Assembly: GCA_910588845.1 (NCBI GenBank)
Contig: CAJURU010000008.1
Coordinates: 67,408-131,407, forward strand
Reading direction: 5' to 3'
Length of the DNA: 64,000 nucleotides
DNA from: an uncultured Lachnospiraceae bacterium
GTDB lineage: Bacteria; Bacillota; Clostridia; Lachnospirales; Lachnospiraceae
In this document: positions 9,157 to 16,680 of the stretch, one piece after another
How the letters are laid out: each line of letters opens with the position of its first letter
Numbering within the stretch: position 1 is the first letter of the stretch
Program-made: the position numbers and the translations under genes
The notes under the pieces: model-generated
Told to the model about the DNA's origin: nothing
Seen by the model: only the letters and a program-made list of their open reading frames with translations
Databases searched by the model: none

Positions 9157-10353
9157 TTATGATTTTCTAACTAATGATACCGTTTCACGCGCAATTGCCA
9201 GCTCCTCATTTGTAGGCAGGCAGATAACCGTCACCTTGGAATCCGGCGTGGAAATAATCGTCTCTTCTCCATGCACCTCATTTGCCTTATCGTCCAACTT
9301 CACGCCTAAATAGCCAAGGTAATCACAGATGCCTTTCCTGGTATTGGGACCATTCTCACCTACGCCCGCCGTAAAGCAAATCACATCCACGCCGTTCATT
9401 GCCGCCGTATACGCGCCCACATACTTGGCAGCGCGGTAAATAAAGGTCTGTAATGCACGGATGCCCGCAGCGTCATCTTTCTCTGCGGCCGCTTCCAAGT
9501 CACGGAAGTCGCTGGAAATATGGGATAATCCCTGAACGCCGGATTTCTTATTGAGGATTTCCATAACCCCCTCCAAATCCGTGCCCTCTTTCTTCGCCAG
9601 ATATTCCATTGCCCCAGGATCAATATCGCCGGATCTTGTGCCCATAATCAAGCCCTCCAACGGCGTCAAGCCCATGGATGTGTCTATAGATTTGCCATTC
9701 TCAACGGCACAGATAGACGCGCCATTCCCCAAATGGCAGACGATCGTCCTAAGCTCCCCGTACGGTTTGCCCACGATCTCTGCCGCACGCTTGGAAACAT
9801 AACTGTGGGAAGTGCCATGAAAACCATACCTGCGCACCTTATATTTCTCATAATAGTCATAATCAATGCCATAAAGATATGCTTTCTCCGGCATTGTCTG
9901 GTGGAACGCCGTGTCAAACACGCCAACCATCGGCACATTTGGCATCAATTCCTGGCAGGCACGGATACCAATGAGATTTGCCGGGTTGTGCAGCGGCGCT
10001 AAATCGTTGCACTCCTCGATAACTCCCAGCACTTCCTCATTCAAAATAGTAGAGGAAGCAAATTTCTCTCCGCCGTGGACCACTCTGTGGCCAACCGCCC
10101 CGATTTCACTTAAACTCTTCAAAGCGCCCGTCTTAGGATTCACCAGCGCGTCCAGTACCATCTGAATGGCCTGCTTATGCGTAGGCATGTCCGCATCGGT
10201 TATCTCTTTCTCACCGCCTGCCTTCTGATATACCAGCCTGCCGTCCAGGCCGATTCTCTCACATAATCCCTTTGCCAGCACTGCCTCCGTATCAGAATTG
10301 ATGACCTGATATTTCAGGGAGGAGCTTCCACAGTTCACTACTAATATGTTCAT
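9157..10353 (-). CDS. ackA: acetate kinase
   Basis: A 398-residue protein of standard length. It opens with NCGSSSLKYQV (residues 7-17), the nucleotide-binding signature of the acetokinase family. It contains GHRVVHGGE, the FDTAFHQTMP substrate-binding segment and the glycine-rich HLGNGASICAV block. It converts acetyl phosphate and ADP to acetate and ATP in fermentation. Phosphotransacetylase (pta), a frequent neighbour, is not adjacent here. AGGAG precedes the ATG by six bases, and a good sigma-A promoter lies at 10400-10428, giving an ackA plus small-protein transcript that ends at the hairpin at 8796-8814. Confidence 0.98.
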   Translation of the reverse strand: MNILVVNCGSSSLKYQVINSDTEAVLAKGLCERIGLDGRLVYQKAGGEKEITDADMPTHKQAIQMVLDALVNPKTGALKSLSEIGAVGHRVVHGGEKFASSTILNEEVLGVIEECNDLAPLHNPANLIGIRACQELMPNVPMVGVFDTAFHQTMPEKAYLYGIDYDYYEKYKVRRYGFHGTSHSYVSKRAAEIVGKPYGELRTIVCHLGNGASICAVENGKSIDTSMGLTPLEGLIMGTRSGDIDPGAMEYLAKKEGTDLEGVMEILNKKSGVQGLSHISSDFRDLEAAAEKDDAAGIRALQTFIYRAAKYVGAYTAAMNGVDVICFTAGVGENGPNTRKGICDYLGYLGVKLDDKANEVHGEETIISTPDSKVTVICLPTNEELAIARETVSLVRKS

Positions 10354-10399
10354 TTCTTTCTCCTTTCTCGTCCTCTAGCGAAAAATTACTCTTTCTTCC

Positions 10400-10428
10400 A
10401 TTATAAACCAATCTATTTCGGCATACAA
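10400..10428 (-). promoter_or_regulatory. sigma-A promoter of ackA
   Basis: On the minus strand, TTGTAT and TATAAT are separated by 17 bases, about 47 bases upstream of the ackA start. This is close to the vegetative consensus. Confidence 0.65.
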
Positions 10429-10435
10429 GATGAAT

Positions 10436-10801
10436 TTATATATATCTGATGGTCGCGCCAAAAGGCATCAGGGACAGCTTTGCTATTTTAAAACATTGCA
10501 GCCCAAAGGGAATACCAATGATTGTAATACACAGTAATACGCCATTCAATACTGCCACACAGGCCAGAGGAATCCCGCTGAAAATCAGCCAAAAAACATT
10601 AGCAATGACCGACACGCTGCCCCCGCCATATTCAATTTCCTTTCCAAATGGAAAAAACGTTAATGACGCCAGCTTAAAGCATTGCTTGCCAATCGGAATG
10701 CCAATGATTGTAATGCTCCACAGAAGCCCCGCAATCACCCACGAAAAACCTTCCCACAGCCCGCAGGCCAGGAACCAGATAATATTTCCCAAACAACCCA
10801 T
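10436..10801 (-). CDS. YccF domain membrane protein
   Basis: A 121-residue protein with two similar halves, each ending in a hydrophobic segment followed by ITIIGIP(I/F)G-x-QCFK and FPFG or MPFG. This double ITIIGIPxGxQ motif is the hallmark of the YccF family of small inner-membrane proteins of unknown function. Up to four membrane segments can be drawn. The ATG at 10801 has GGAGG six bases upstream, and a strong promoter lies at 10861-10889. It is probably monocistronic, because ackA has its own promoter. Confidence 0.92.
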   Translation of the reverse strand: MGCLGNIIWFLACGLWEGFSWVIAGLLWSITIIGIPIGKQCFKLASLTFFPFGKEIEYGGGSVSVIANVFWLIFSGIPLACVAVLNGVLLCITIIGIPFGLQCFKIAKLSLMPFGATIRYI

Positions 10802-10860
10802 GATGTACCTCCTTCGTCTATATACTTCCTCTAAAGTAATAATAAAACTACGCTTTTTAT

Positions 10861-10889
10861 ATTATACATCCGCTTCCTATTCCATGCAA
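10861..10889 (-). promoter_or_regulatory. sigma-A promoter of the YccF gene
   Basis: TTGCAT and TATAAT on the minus strand with a 17-base spacer, 60 bases upstream of the start codon. It occupies part of the short region between this gene and the 5' break of the sigG remnant, which is read in the opposite direction. Confidence 0.65.
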
Positions 10890-10960
10890 CTTAAAAAGAG
10901 CCGGAACTATAACAAACAATACCAGTACACAGGCTGTTTCTACAAAACATATTCATTCCG

Positions 10961-11476
10961 ATGATTATAGGTGAAATAAGACGCTATCTGCGCGATAACA
11001 ATTCCATTCGTGTGAGCCGTTCCCTGCGCGACACGGCTTACAAGGCTATCCACGCCAAAGAACTCCTGTCCAAAGAATTATCAAGAGAACCCACGATTGA
11101 AGACATCGCCGAGAAAATTGACATCCCCAAGGAAGATATTGTCTTTGCCCTAGACGCCATCCAGTGCCCCATCAGCCTGTACGACCCGGTCTACACCGAC
11201 GGCGGGGACACTTTATACGTCATGGATCAAATCAGCGATAAGAAAAACAGGGAAGAGACCTGGGTAGAGGAACTCTCCTTGAGCGACGCCATGAAACGAC
11301 TGAACGAACGGGAAAACTATATCATCAAGCTCCGTTTCTTCGAGGGTAAAACCCAGATGGAAGTCGCAGAAGAAATTCACATCTCCCAGGCCCAAGTCAG
11401 CAGGCTGGAAAAGTCTGCCTTAAAAAACATGAAAAATTATCTCTCTATAACTCCCACTTGTCACAGAGGGAATTAA
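10961..11476 (+). pseudogene. 5'-truncated sporulation sigma factor SigG remnant (regions 3 and 4 only)
   Basis: The open frame begins at the internal Met of the SigG-family motif PMIIGEIRRYLRDN and runs through regions 3 and 4, including the FALDAIQ segment, MDQISD, and the helix-turn-helix KTQMEVAEEIHISQAQVSRLEK. These features are SigG-like rather than SigF-like. Region 2, which binds core RNA polymerase and the -10 element, is missing. Just upstream, ACATAT-x-CA-TTCCG still matches codons for T-Y-x-x-P but is one base out of frame, and a stop lies further up. There is no ribosome-binding site. At the 3' end the native stop is lost: the frame runs 32 bases into the end of the convergent RNase gene. 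I read it as a decayed fragment, not a working gene. Confidence 0.8.
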
Positions 11477-13043
11477 TCTGGTCGGCAAATTTGCCGAGCT
11501 CCTTGTTGGGACGTCCCTGGCTCTTACGGATCACGGCAAGGAGACGCTCGCCAGCGGCCACAAGTCTTGCAAAAATATTAGAAACTGCATGTGTTTCTTT
11601 CTTCTTAACCGCACGCTCCCGGCTGCCCTGCACGACGCAGACATTTTCTGCCAGGTCGTAAACATCCCCGCTATAGGGTCCGATTGCCGGGATGCCAGTT
11701 TCCTTTTCTACCATCCGCGCAAACTCATCGCACACACTGTCCTGCCCATGAACCACAAACACACGCTTGGGCGTGCTGCCGAACGCCTTGACCCACTCTA
11801 AGAGATGCGCCTGGTCTGCATGGCCGCTGATTCCCGGCAGTTTCGTAATGCGCGCCCGCACCTCAATCTCCTCACCGAACAGCTTCACCGATTTCACTCC
11901 GTTTAACAAATGATTGCCCAACGTCCCCGGCACCTGATAGCCCACAAAGAGAATCGTAGAGTCTGGCCGCCACAAATTGTGTTTGAGGTGATGGCGGATT
12001 CTTCCGGCTTCACACATACCGGAAGCAGAGATAATCACAATCGGCTTTTTAACAAAATTAATCATCCGCGATTCATCGCTCGTCACGGCAATTTTCAGTC
12101 CCGGGAAAGCAAGCGGATTGTTCCCCTTCTCCAACAACTTCTGCGCCCGCTCATTAAAGCACTCGTGCACATTTTTCTGGAAAATATTTGTGGCCTCCAC
12201 CGCCAGCGGCGAGTCAATATAAACCTCAAAATCTGCAAATTCCGGCAGCAGGTTTTCCATCTTAATCCGTCTCAGGAAAAATAGCATCTCCTGCGTCCTG
12301 CCTACGGAAAATGCCGGAATTACCACGTTCCCCCCGCGGGTAAAGGTCTCTCTGCACACTTCGGCAAGCTCCGGCGCATAATCTGGCGGCCTCTTATGTG
12401 TGCGGTCGCCATAAGTAGATTCCATAATGACATAATCCGCTTCTTTTATGTATTCGGGATCACGGATTAACGGACGATTACCGTTTCCAATATCACCGGA
12501 GAATACCAGCTTCACCTGCTTATCATCTTCTGTTCCCCACACTTCTATGCTCGAAGAACCAAGCAAATGCCCCGCGTCAATAAAACGGATCGTAATCTCC
12601 GGGCACAGCGTAATCTTTTCCTCGTATTCACAGGGCACGAAATACTTCAAAACCCCTTCCGCATCCTCCATGCTGTACATCGGCTCTACCAGAGGGCGCC
12701 CGGCACGACGCGCCTTGCGATTCCTCCACTCCGCCTCAAATTCCTGGATATGCGCCGAGTCCTTTAACATAATATTACAGAGTTCTGCCGTCGGCCGCGT
12801 CGCATAAATCTTCCCCCGGAATCCATGGCTGTACAGAAGCGGCAGCAGACCTGAATGGTCAATGTGCGCATGCGTTACCAACACATAGTCAATCTCCGCC
12901 GCATTAACCGGAATCTCCTGGTTCACATAAATATCCTTTCCCTGTTCCATACCGCAGTCAACCAGCAGATTTACCTTCCCCATCCGCAAATAGTGACAGC
13001 TCCCGGTCACCTCATGGGCAGCCCCCAAGAATTCTAGCTTCAT
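11445..13043 (-). CDS. MBL-fold beta-CASP RNA-processing exonuclease
   Basis: A 532-residue metallo-beta-lactamase protein. Motif 2 THAHIDHSG is at residues 57-65 and supplies zinc ligands. Later come GHLLGSSSIEV, SGDIGN, ESTYGDR and a beta-CASP insertion with FSVGRTQEML and a SGHADQAHLLEW motif. This architecture is that of the CPSF73-like RNA 3'-end nucleases (YSH1 type, COG1236) rather than RNase J, which has a different N-terminus. The last 60 residues are a basic tail outside the usual fold. It has its own promoter at 13106-13134. Its 3' end overlaps the convergent sigG remnant. Confidence 0.92.
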   Translation of the reverse strand: MKLEFLGAAHEVTGSCHYLRMGKVNLLVDCGMEQGKDIYVNQEIPVNAAEIDYVLVTHAHIDHSGLLPLLYSHGFRGKIYATRPTAELCNIMLKDSAHIQEFEAEWRNRKARRAGRPLVEPMYSMEDAEGVLKYFVPCEYEEKITLCPEITIRFIDAGHLLGSSSIEVWGTEDDKQVKLVFSGDIGNGNRPLIRDPEYIKEADYVIMESTYGDRTHKRPPDYAPELAEVCRETFTRGGNVVIPAFSVGRTQEMLFFLRRIKMENLLPEFADFEVYIDSPLAVEATNIFQKNVHECFNERAQKLLEKGNNPLAFPGLKIAVTSDESRMINFVKKPIVIISASGMCEAGRIRHHLKHNLWRPDSTILFVGYQVPGTLGNHLLNGVKSVKLFGEEIEVRARITKLPGISGHADQAHLLEWVKAFGSTPKRVFVVHGQDSVCDEFARMVEKETGIPAIGPYSGDVYDLAENVCVVQGSRERAVKKKETHAVSNIFARLVAAGERLLAVIRKSQGRPNKELGKFADQINSLCDKWEL

Positions 13044-13105
13044 CCCACCATCTCCTTTGTATGCTTTATTCTTTGTGCTTAAAAACGGTCTCTTTGGATG
13101 ATTTT

Positions 13106-13134
13106 ATTATATCAAACTGCCTATCGGGTGTAAA
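13106..13134 (-). promoter_or_regulatory. sigma-A promoter of the beta-CASP RNase gene
   Basis: TTTACA and TATAAT on the minus strand, 17 bases apart, about 63 bases before the start codon. It shows the RNase gene need not depend on sigE read-through. Confidence 0.65.
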
Positions 13135-13188
13135 GCGCATTCCTGCGCCTGCGGCGTTTAACTATACATAATTCGGACTCATTGATGC

Positions 13189-13929
13189 TCACTCAAACCT
13201 GACAATCTCTTTTTTCAGCCGCTTCATTATCTTTTTTTCCAATCTGGAAATATATGATTGAGAAATTCCCAGTAGATCTGCTACCTCTTTTTGCGTCATC
13301 TCCTCGCCGCCTGGATTTTTCAGTCCGAAACGCAATTCCACAATCGTCCTCTCCCGATCCGACAGCTTTTCTACGGCGCGCTGTAAAAGGCTTTTTTCCA
13401 CCTCCGTCTCTATATCGCGATAGATAATATCCTCATCCGTCCCCAAAATATCAGACAAAAGCAATTCATTTCCGTCCCAGTCCACGTTCAGCGGTTCGTC
13501 AATCGACACCTCCATCCGCGTCTTGTTATTTCTGCGCAGATACATAAGAATTTCATTCTCAATACACCGCGACGCATAAGTGGCAAGTTTAATATTTTTG
13601 GCCGGATTAAAAGTATTGATGGCCTTAATCAGACCAATCGTGCCGATAGAAATCAAGTCCTCCACACCGATTCCCGTATTGTCAAACTTCTTCGCTATGT
13701 ACACTACCAGGCGCAGATTGTGCTCAATCAAAACGCTTCTCGCCTTCTCTGAATCTTCCTCCCCCAGCATCTGGATATAACGGTTTTCCTCCCGCGCATC
13801 CAACGGCGGCGGCAAAATTTCCGCTCCCCCGATATAGTGGATATCGCCTTTTTTCATCAGCAGCATACTGCGGATATTGGCGATCAACTTTAATTGGAAA
13901 TGCTGTGGTATTGCAATTTTTATGTACAT
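13189..13929 (-). CDS. sigE: RNA polymerase sporulation sigma factor SigE (pro-sigma-E)
   Basis: The start is the ATG at 13929, six bases after AGGAGG; ATGs further up at 13962 and 13935 lack proper spacing. The N-terminus MYIKIAIPQHF...LLMKKG is the hydrophobic pro-sequence, cut before the conserved DIHYIGGAEILPPPL. Region 2 (NLRLVVYIAKKFDNTG, DLISIGTIGLIKAI) and region 4 (MTQKEVADLLGISQSYISRLEKK) are complete. SigE is the early mother-cell sigma factor, activated by SpoIIGA, whose gene ends eleven bases upstream. In many Firmicutes sigG follows sigE on the same strand. Here it does not: the RNase gene follows, and a broken sigG lies beyond it in reverse. Confidence 0.97.
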   Translation of the reverse strand: MYIKIAIPQHFQLKLIANIRSMLLMKKGDIHYIGGAEILPPPLDAREENRYIQMLGEEDSEKARSVLIEHNLRLVVYIAKKFDNTGIGVEDLISIGTIGLIKAINTFNPAKNIKLATYASRCIENEILMYLRRNNKTRMEVSIDEPLNVDWDGNELLLSDILGTDEDIIYRDIETEVEKSLLQRAVEKLSDRERTIVELRFGLKNPGGEEMTQKEVADLLGISQSYISRLEKKIMKRLKKEIVRFE

Positions 13930-13939
13930 ATTCATCCTC

Positions 13940-14725
13940 CTACTTATCCATACTTCTTCCATTTAAAATCACATCATATCTCCCGTACTGAAACAAATTC
14001 TCCCTCGCCAGCCCCAGCACCGGCTTTTCCAGATACAACGGCTGTTCTTCTCTCAAAATGTACATCCCCTCAATGGTAACGGCCTCCAGCATCCCATTTT
14101 CCTCCCCCAAAGAATGGAAGGGGATCAGCCGCGCCATCAGACGTCCCTCCTCGAGCTGCCCTTTTAAAATTTCTCTTTTGACAATATGTACCGGCTTTCC
14201 CACCGTAGGGTCCATAAGAAGGTTTCCCGTGTCAAAAAAACCTGTCGCTGTAATATTCCCCTCTGCCGTCACCAAAAGAAGTTCATAGACCGTTGCCTTC
14301 TGCCTGCCAAAAAAATCTACAACTTTAGCCGCCAGCAGGAGAAACAACAGCGCAACGGCAAGACAAAGCCAGAATCTGCCTCCCAGGCCAAGATTGGTAA
14401 CTCCCCATCCCATAATTCCTCCCAAAAGGATTACTGCCAGATAAGTGAGCATCCATTGCCCAAGAAACTGCTTCCATTTACGGCTGTGATAACAGAGCCA
14501 GACCATTGCCGGATTTACCAAAAAATGAACACCCAGCTGATACCAGGTGTAATCGCTCAGAAAAAAGAACAGGCACATGGAACCTGCCGTCCCGACAAAG
14601 CTTGCCAGCAGGAGCCTTCCTGTGCGGACACGCTGTTTCATTATCCTGCCGGCAATCCAGAGAGCAATCGTATCCATGCTGAAATTTGTCAGAAACCAAA
14701 TGTCCGCATACAATTCATATCTCAA
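13940..14725 (-). CDS. spoIIGA: sigma-E processing peptidase SpoIIGA
   Basis: A 261-residue protein. The first half has about five membrane segments. The second half is a cytoplasmic aspartic-protease domain with the active-site motif FFDTGNLL. The translation begins at a TTG (14725) preceded by GGGGGCGGG. SpoIIGA cleaves pro-SigE after a signal from the forespore protein SpoIIR. It is the first gene of the spoIIG operon and is transcribed from a promoter at 14767-14799 with a long spacer. Family assignment is firm from the DTGN motif, topology and its place before sigE. Confidence 0.95.
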   Translation of the reverse strand: MRYELYADIWFLTNFSMDTIALWIAGRIMKQRVRTGRLLLASFVGTAGSMCLFFFLSDYTWYQLGVHFLVNPAMVWLCYHSRKWKQFLGQWMLTYLAVILLGGIMGWGVTNLGLGGRFWLCLAVALLFLLLAAKVVDFFGRQKATVYELLLVTAEGNITATGFFDTGNLLMDPTVGKPVHIVKREILKGQLEEGRLMARLIPFHSLGEENGMLEAVTIEGMYILREEQPLYLEKPVLGLARENLFQYGRYDVILNGRSMDK

Positions 14726-14766
14726 TTCCCGCCCCCTTTGCCACTGCTGCTATTTCTGATAAGGAC

Positions 14767-14799
14767 AGTATATAAGTATAGAACCGATTTTTTTGTCAA
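14767..14799 (-). promoter_or_regulatory. spoIIG-type promoter with long spacer
   Basis: On the minus strand a perfect -35 (TTGACA, 14794-14799) and a -10 (TATACT, 14767-14772) are 21 bases apart. The Bacillus subtilis spoIIG promoter is known to have an abnormal 22-base spacer and to need Spo0A. A second TATACT at 14775-14780 would give a 13-base spacer, which is too short. Assignment is by analogy. Confidence 0.55.
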
Positions 14800-14829
14800 A
14801 CCATTGTCCGTTTTGCAAAAAATTAAATT

Positions 14830-14846
14830 TTCGTCATCTTGACGAA
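14830..14846. promoter_or_regulatory. palindromic pair of Spo0A boxes
   Basis: TTCGTCA-TCT-TGACGAA is a perfect inverted repeat. Each arm matches the Spo0A box consensus TGNCGAA. It sits between spoIIGA and the divergent chemoreceptor gene, upstream of the spoIIGA -35 and overlapping the chemoreceptor -35. It could serve both genes. Confidence 0.5.
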
Positions 14847-14867
14847 TTGTATGATATAAAGTATTAT
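14839..14867 (+). promoter_or_regulatory. sigma-A promoter of the chemoreceptor gene
   Basis: TTGACG (14839-14844), 17 bases, TATTAT (14862-14867). The -35 overlaps the right arm of the Spo0A-box palindrome, so Spo0A binding would be expected to block polymerase. Confidence 0.6.
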
Positions 14868-14914
14868 ATATATGGATATTTTAACCAAAGAATCTTTAAC
14901 AGGGGGAAATTTTT

Positions 14915-16585
14915 ATGGAGAAAACCAGCCAATCGTATCAATTAAAAAAAATTATCAAACAATCCGCTATATCCGTGATTGCCGGCGCTATATTGCTGCT
15001 GCTTTCTGTCGGCACAACCTTGTGGATGGGACACGTGGCGGACCAGGAACTTGAAACCACAACATTTTTAAATCAGTACCGCCTAGGCTCCAAAGCCTTG
15101 ACGTACGCAGTACAGACCTACGCCGTCACCGGCAACCAGGATTATTACGACGATTATATGAGAGAGCTGAACGAAGACAAGAACCGCGACATTGCCTGGG
15201 CTGGTTTAAAGAAAAACAATCTCAAAAGCAGTGAATGGGCGCTTTTAGAACAAATCGCCGAGCTCTCAAACGGTTTAGTCCCTCTGGAAGAAAAGGCCTT
15301 ACAACTTGCCGAACAAGGAAATACGAGCGAGGCAATGTCCCATGTGTTCGGTAAAGAGTACGAAGGTACTACGCAAGAAATCAACGCTCTCACAGACGAT
15401 GCCATACAAAAAATCCAGTTAAGGGTGAGCAAATCTAAGAGAAACCTGCGCGTCTTTCAGGTTATGATTCAGTTGCTCTATATCTCTTCTTTCCTATATT
15501 TAATTCTCCAAATCCGTAAAATAGTCAGATTTTCCGAGAATGAACTTTTAGAGCCAATTGTTAAGGTATCTGGCCAAATGATTTTGTTATCGGAAGGTCA
15601 TTTCCACACAGACCTTGCCTTGGAAGCAGATGAGAGCGAAGTCGGCAAGATGGTGGCTGCTATTTCGCTGATGAAACAGAATATCGTCGGTATGATCCGG
15701 GAAATTTCAAACATTTTGGAACAGATGGGGAACGGCGACTATTGCTTTGAGATGCAGCAGAATTATGTAGGCGAATTCGGGTTGATTAAGGAGTCGTTTT
15801 TGAAAATCAGCTGCAAAATGAGAGAAACATTAAACACGATCCGCGAAGTCTCACAGCAGATTGACTGCGGCTCGGAACAGCTTGCCTGCGCGGCTGTAGA
15901 CTTGGCAGAGGGAAGCACCGAGCAAGCCGGCAAAGTCTCCGATTTAGTTACTCTGATGGAAAATTTGTACAAGAGCATGGAAAACAGCGCCCAAGAGGCC
16001 GCTTCCACCGTGGAGCTTTCTACCCATGCAGGCGAGGTATTGGTATCTGGAAATGCCAAAATGCAGGAATTGAAAGAAGCTATCAGTGAGATCAGCAAAT
16101 GTTCCGAAGAAATCGACGAAATTATCAGCACCATTGAATCCATTGCTTCAGAGACCAACTTACTTTCCCTGAACGCTTCCATTGAAGCGGCGCGCGCCGG
16201 AGAAGCCGGAAAGGGATTCGCCATCGTGGCAAACCAAGTGAAAAACCTCGCCGATGAATCTGCAAAAGCTGCCGGCGAGACAAACAAGCTGATTGAACGG
16301 ACCGTCCTGGCAGTGGAAAAAGGAATTACAATCGCCGACGAGACAGCAGAAAATATGGACGAGGTAATGAAAGGCGCCAAAGAGGCCACCGAAAAAATGA
16401 AATACACTTCTCGAATCCTGGGAGACGATGTACGGAATATGCAGCTAATCAATGAGAACATCATCCGCGTATCAGAAATTGTGGACAATAATTCCGCAAC
16501 TTCACAGGAGACAGCAGCTGTCAGCGAAGAACAGAAAGCACAGGTTGAATCTATGGTAGGGCTGGTAGAGAAATTTAATATTTAA
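14915..16585 (+). CDS. methyl-accepting chemotaxis protein
   Basis: A 556-residue chemoreceptor. A first membrane segment lies at about residues 20-40 and a second at about 185-203. The sensor between them is short and helical (a four-helix-bundle type). A HAMP-like linker is followed by a long signalling domain. The conserved hairpin tip is present around ETNLLSLNASIEAARAGEAGKGFAIVA, a split and shortened signature of the class. There is no C-terminal pentapeptide tether. The ATG follows AGGGGGA. It is one of the few plus-strand genes and ends at a clear terminator at 16639. The ligand is unknown. Confidence 0.95.
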   Translation: MEKTSQSYQLKKIIKQSAISVIAGAILLLLSVGTTLWMGHVADQELETTTFLNQYRLGSKALTYAVQTYAVTGNQDYYDDYMRELNEDKNRDIAWAGLKKNNLKSSEWALLEQIAELSNGLVPLEEKALQLAEQGNTSEAMSHVFGKEYEGTTQEINALTDDAIQKIQLRVSKSKRNLRVFQVMIQLLYISSFLYLILQIRKIVRFSENELLEPIVKVSGQMILLSEGHFHTDLALEADESEVGKMVAAISLMKQNIVGMIREISNILEQMGNGDYCFEMQQNYVGEFGLIKESFLKISCKMRETLNTIREVSQQIDCGSEQLACAAVDLAEGSTEQAGKVSDLVTLMENLYKSMENSAQEAASTVELSTHAGEVLVSGNAKMQELKEAISEISKCSEEIDEIISTIESIASETNLLSLNASIEAARAGEAGKGFAIVANQVKNLADESAKAAGETNKLIERTVLAVEKGITIADETAENMDEVMKGAKEATEKMKYTSRILGDDVRNMQLINENIIRVSEIVDNNSATSQETAAVSEEQKAQVESMVGLVEKFNI

Positions 16586-16604
16586 AAGATTCGTTCACGC
16601 TTTA

Positions 16605-16623
16605 GCGTGACAAGGTATTTCCT
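16605..16623. repeat. copy 2 of a 19-bp intergenic repeat
   Basis: GCGTGACAAGGTATTTCCT, one mismatch from the copy at 8763-8781. Here it is joined to an upstream hairpin, TCACGC-TTTA-GCGTGA (16595-16610), and lies between the chemoreceptor stop and its terminator. Confidence 0.5.
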
Positions 16624-16638
16624 ATAATATAAAGAAAT

Positions 16639-16669
16639 CCCGGAGACACATCGGCCTCCGGGGTTTTTT
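16639..16669 (+). terminator. rho-independent terminator of the chemoreceptor gene
   Basis: Stem CCCGGAG/CTCCGGG with a ten-base loop, followed by six T on the plus strand. It also separates this gene from the convergent ftsZ, which ends at 16681. Confidence 0.85.
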
Positions 16670-16680
16670 ATATTATGTAT

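Noticed and set aside
10449..10964. Plus-strand open frame of 171 codons running up to the sigG remnant
   Set aside because: It is antisense to the YccF gene; only its last codons touch the decayed sigG homology, out of frame.
15763..16488. Long minus-strand open frame opposite the chemoreceptor gene (241 codons)
   Set aside because: It lies fully antisense to a clear methyl-accepting domain, has a serine- and isoleucine-rich shadow composition and no ribosome-binding site.
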